DNA of 62,419 bases from Actinomycetes bacterium. GTDB taxonomy: Bacteria; Actinomycetota; Actinomycetes; Propionibacteriales; Propionibacteriaceae. A program made the translations under genes and the position numbers. Under the pieces are notes generated by a model, which did no database searches, had not been told where the DNA came from, and saw only the letters and a program-made list of their open reading frames with translations. This document shows positions 61,525 to 62,419 of this stretch, one piece after another (positions within the stretch are counted from its first letter, which is position 1; each line of letters starts with the position of its first letter). The stretch spans positions 1 through 62,419 of the forward strand of contig JAEXAS010000019.1 of the NCBI GenBank assembly GCA_023458095.1, read 5' to 3'.

Positions 61525-61893
61525 CTACTTCACGCCGACGAGATCGCAGACGAAGATCAACGTCTCGCCGGGCTTGATGACGCCACCGGCACCGCGGTCG
61601 CCGTAGGCCAGGTGCGGGGGGATCTCCAGGCGGCGGCGGCCACCGACCTTCATGCCGATCAGGCCGTTGTCCCAGCCGGAGATGACCCGTCCGGCGCCCA
61701 GGGGGAAGGTCAGCGGGGCGCCGCGGTCGTAGCTGGAGTCGAACTGCTCGCCGGTGGAGAACGCCACCCCGACGTAGTGCACCGCCACTTGGCGTCCGGC
61801 CGTGGCCTCAGGGCCGGTGCCTTCTTCGATGTCGATGATCTGAAGCTCGGTGGGAGCGGGACCCTCAGGGGGGTCGACGAAGGGTTTTTCCAT
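61525..61893 (-). CDS. FKBP-type peptidyl-prolyl isomerase
   Basis: 122 residues. Single FKBP domain: VHYVGVAFSTGEQFDSSYDRG, VISGWDNGLIGMKVGGRRRLEIPPHLAYG, and TLIFVCDLVGV. Cytoplasmic (no signal peptide). Catalyses proline isomerisation in folding. Divergent from ssrA. Confidence 0.94.
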   Translation of the reverse strand: MEKPFVDPPEGPAPTELQIIDIEEGTGPEATAGRQVAVHYVGVAFSTGEQFDSSYDRGAPLTFPLGAGRVISGWDNGLIGMKVGGRRRLEIPPHLAYGDRGAGGVIKPGETLIFVCDLVGVK

Positions 61894-62001
61894 GCAGGCA
61901 CCCTACCGGCTGACCTGATCCCGGGCTGGCGGTGGCGACGCCGGATAGGTCCAGGTAAGCTTGAAAAGCTGATCGTTCGTCGTTTGGTGCACAACTCAAC
62001 A

Positions 62002-62369
62002 GGGGGTGACTGGTTTCGACTCGGGACGGTAGTCCCAGGTGAAGCGGGTCGAGGATCCGAGGACATCTCGTTAACGAATCTCGGGAACCTATAAGTGCCG
62101 ATTCCAATCGCACTGACTTCGCTCTGGCTGCCTGAGCAGCTAACGAAGGGTCAGCCCGGACACGCCTTCGGTCCGGTTCCTGGCCTCATCTAGAAGGCTC
62201 GCTGCGGCAACTGGGTTCCAGGGTTGTCGCGGGACTTTACTGGAACTGGGCTTGTCCACCACTTGCTGACGTGAGGGTGGGAGTCAAGCAGAACGCCTAG
62301 TCAGCTGCACCCGGAGAAGCCCTGGGTCACCTTTTGAGGACGCGGGTTCAATTCCCGCCACCTCCACCA
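62002..62369 (+). ncRNA. ssrA: tmRNA
   Basis: 5' GGGGGTGACTGGTTTCGAC and 3' GGTTCAATTCCCGCCACCTCCACCA-type end form the tRNA-like domain (acceptor GGGGGTG with CACCTCC; A + CCA). The tag frame 62097-62135 starts at GCC and encodes ADSNRTDFALAA then TGA. The ALAA end is the degradation signal. smpB lies upstream. Confidence 0.97.
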
Positions 62370-62374
62370 CCCTT

Positions 62375-62403
62375 GGCGGCGGCCCCCGTTTACAACGGCC
62401 GCC
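62375..62403 (+). terminator. Possible terminator after tmRNA
   Basis: GGCGG (62375-62379) pairs with CCGCC (62399-62403), enclosing CCGTT-TAC-AACGG (62386-62398). No T-tract is visible before the window ends. Confidence 0.4.
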
Positions 62404-62419
62404 CCCCGGGGGTGAGCGC

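Overview
The window is high-GC DNA from an actinomycete. Evidence: the fatty-acid locus PucR-type regulator-fabD-fabH-acpP-fabF with a DUF3145 gene next to it, a homodimeric AceE followed by a DUF3052 gene, MoxR/DUF58/VWA genes, a probable 6C RNA, GTG/TTG starts with strong Shine-Dalgarno sites, and interspersed repeats built on GGTTGAGGAG...CTCGAAACC. The repeats and gene content suggest Propionibacteriales (Propionibacteriaceae or Nocardioidaceae), but this is inference.

Layout. 1-1.9 kb: the 5' part of a secreted subtilase and a Flp pilin. 2.4-7.5 kb: acetyltransferase, then iorA-iorB-paaK-ACT for oxidative decarboxylation of (aryl)pyruvates and CoA-ester formation, and a NifX-like protein. 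7.8-9.1 kb: two repeat clusters around a GIY-YIG gene. 9.1-15.1 kb: crotonase, acyltransferase, glutaredoxin, solitary GroES, Mrr-like protein, thioredoxin, PadR and an ABC1 kinase. 15.3-18.0 kb: two paralogous secreted proteins, the first cut by an in-frame stop. 18.0-20.9 kb: the most interesting part, a probable cobalamin riboswitch followed by three tightly spaced genes: a solute-binding-fold protein with no signal peptide, a Cys-rich G3E-type GTPase, and a soluble ABC ATPase with an N-terminal DUF1858-like region and no permease. 20.9-31.8 kb: mutY, DUF6508, a CAU tRNA, MFS pump, oleate hydratase, two-component system with a DUF2202 protein, DUF4337 protein, ECF sigma factor with a membrane partner, tRNA-Asn. 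31.8-41.7 kb: hypotheticals, sirtuin, M20 peptidase, MFS, DUF3516 helicase, HAD phosphatase. 41.8-45.9 kb: MoxR-DUF58-VWA-VWA. 46.0-55.6 kb: DUF3145, the fab cluster with its regulator, aceE and DUF3052. 55.7-62.4 kb: tRNA-Val, a 6C RNA candidate, prfB, ftsE-ftsX-M23 peptidase, smpB, FKBP and tmRNA.

Several modules are functionally coherent: FtsEX with its likely murein-hydrolase partner, SmpB with tmRNA, FAS-II enzymes with their activator, and AceE producing the acetyl-CoA that FAS-II consumes. The riboswitch-led cassette at 18-21 kb is the best candidate for an undescribed system. By context it would act in cobalamin or cobalt metallation, or in maintenance of a B12 enzyme.
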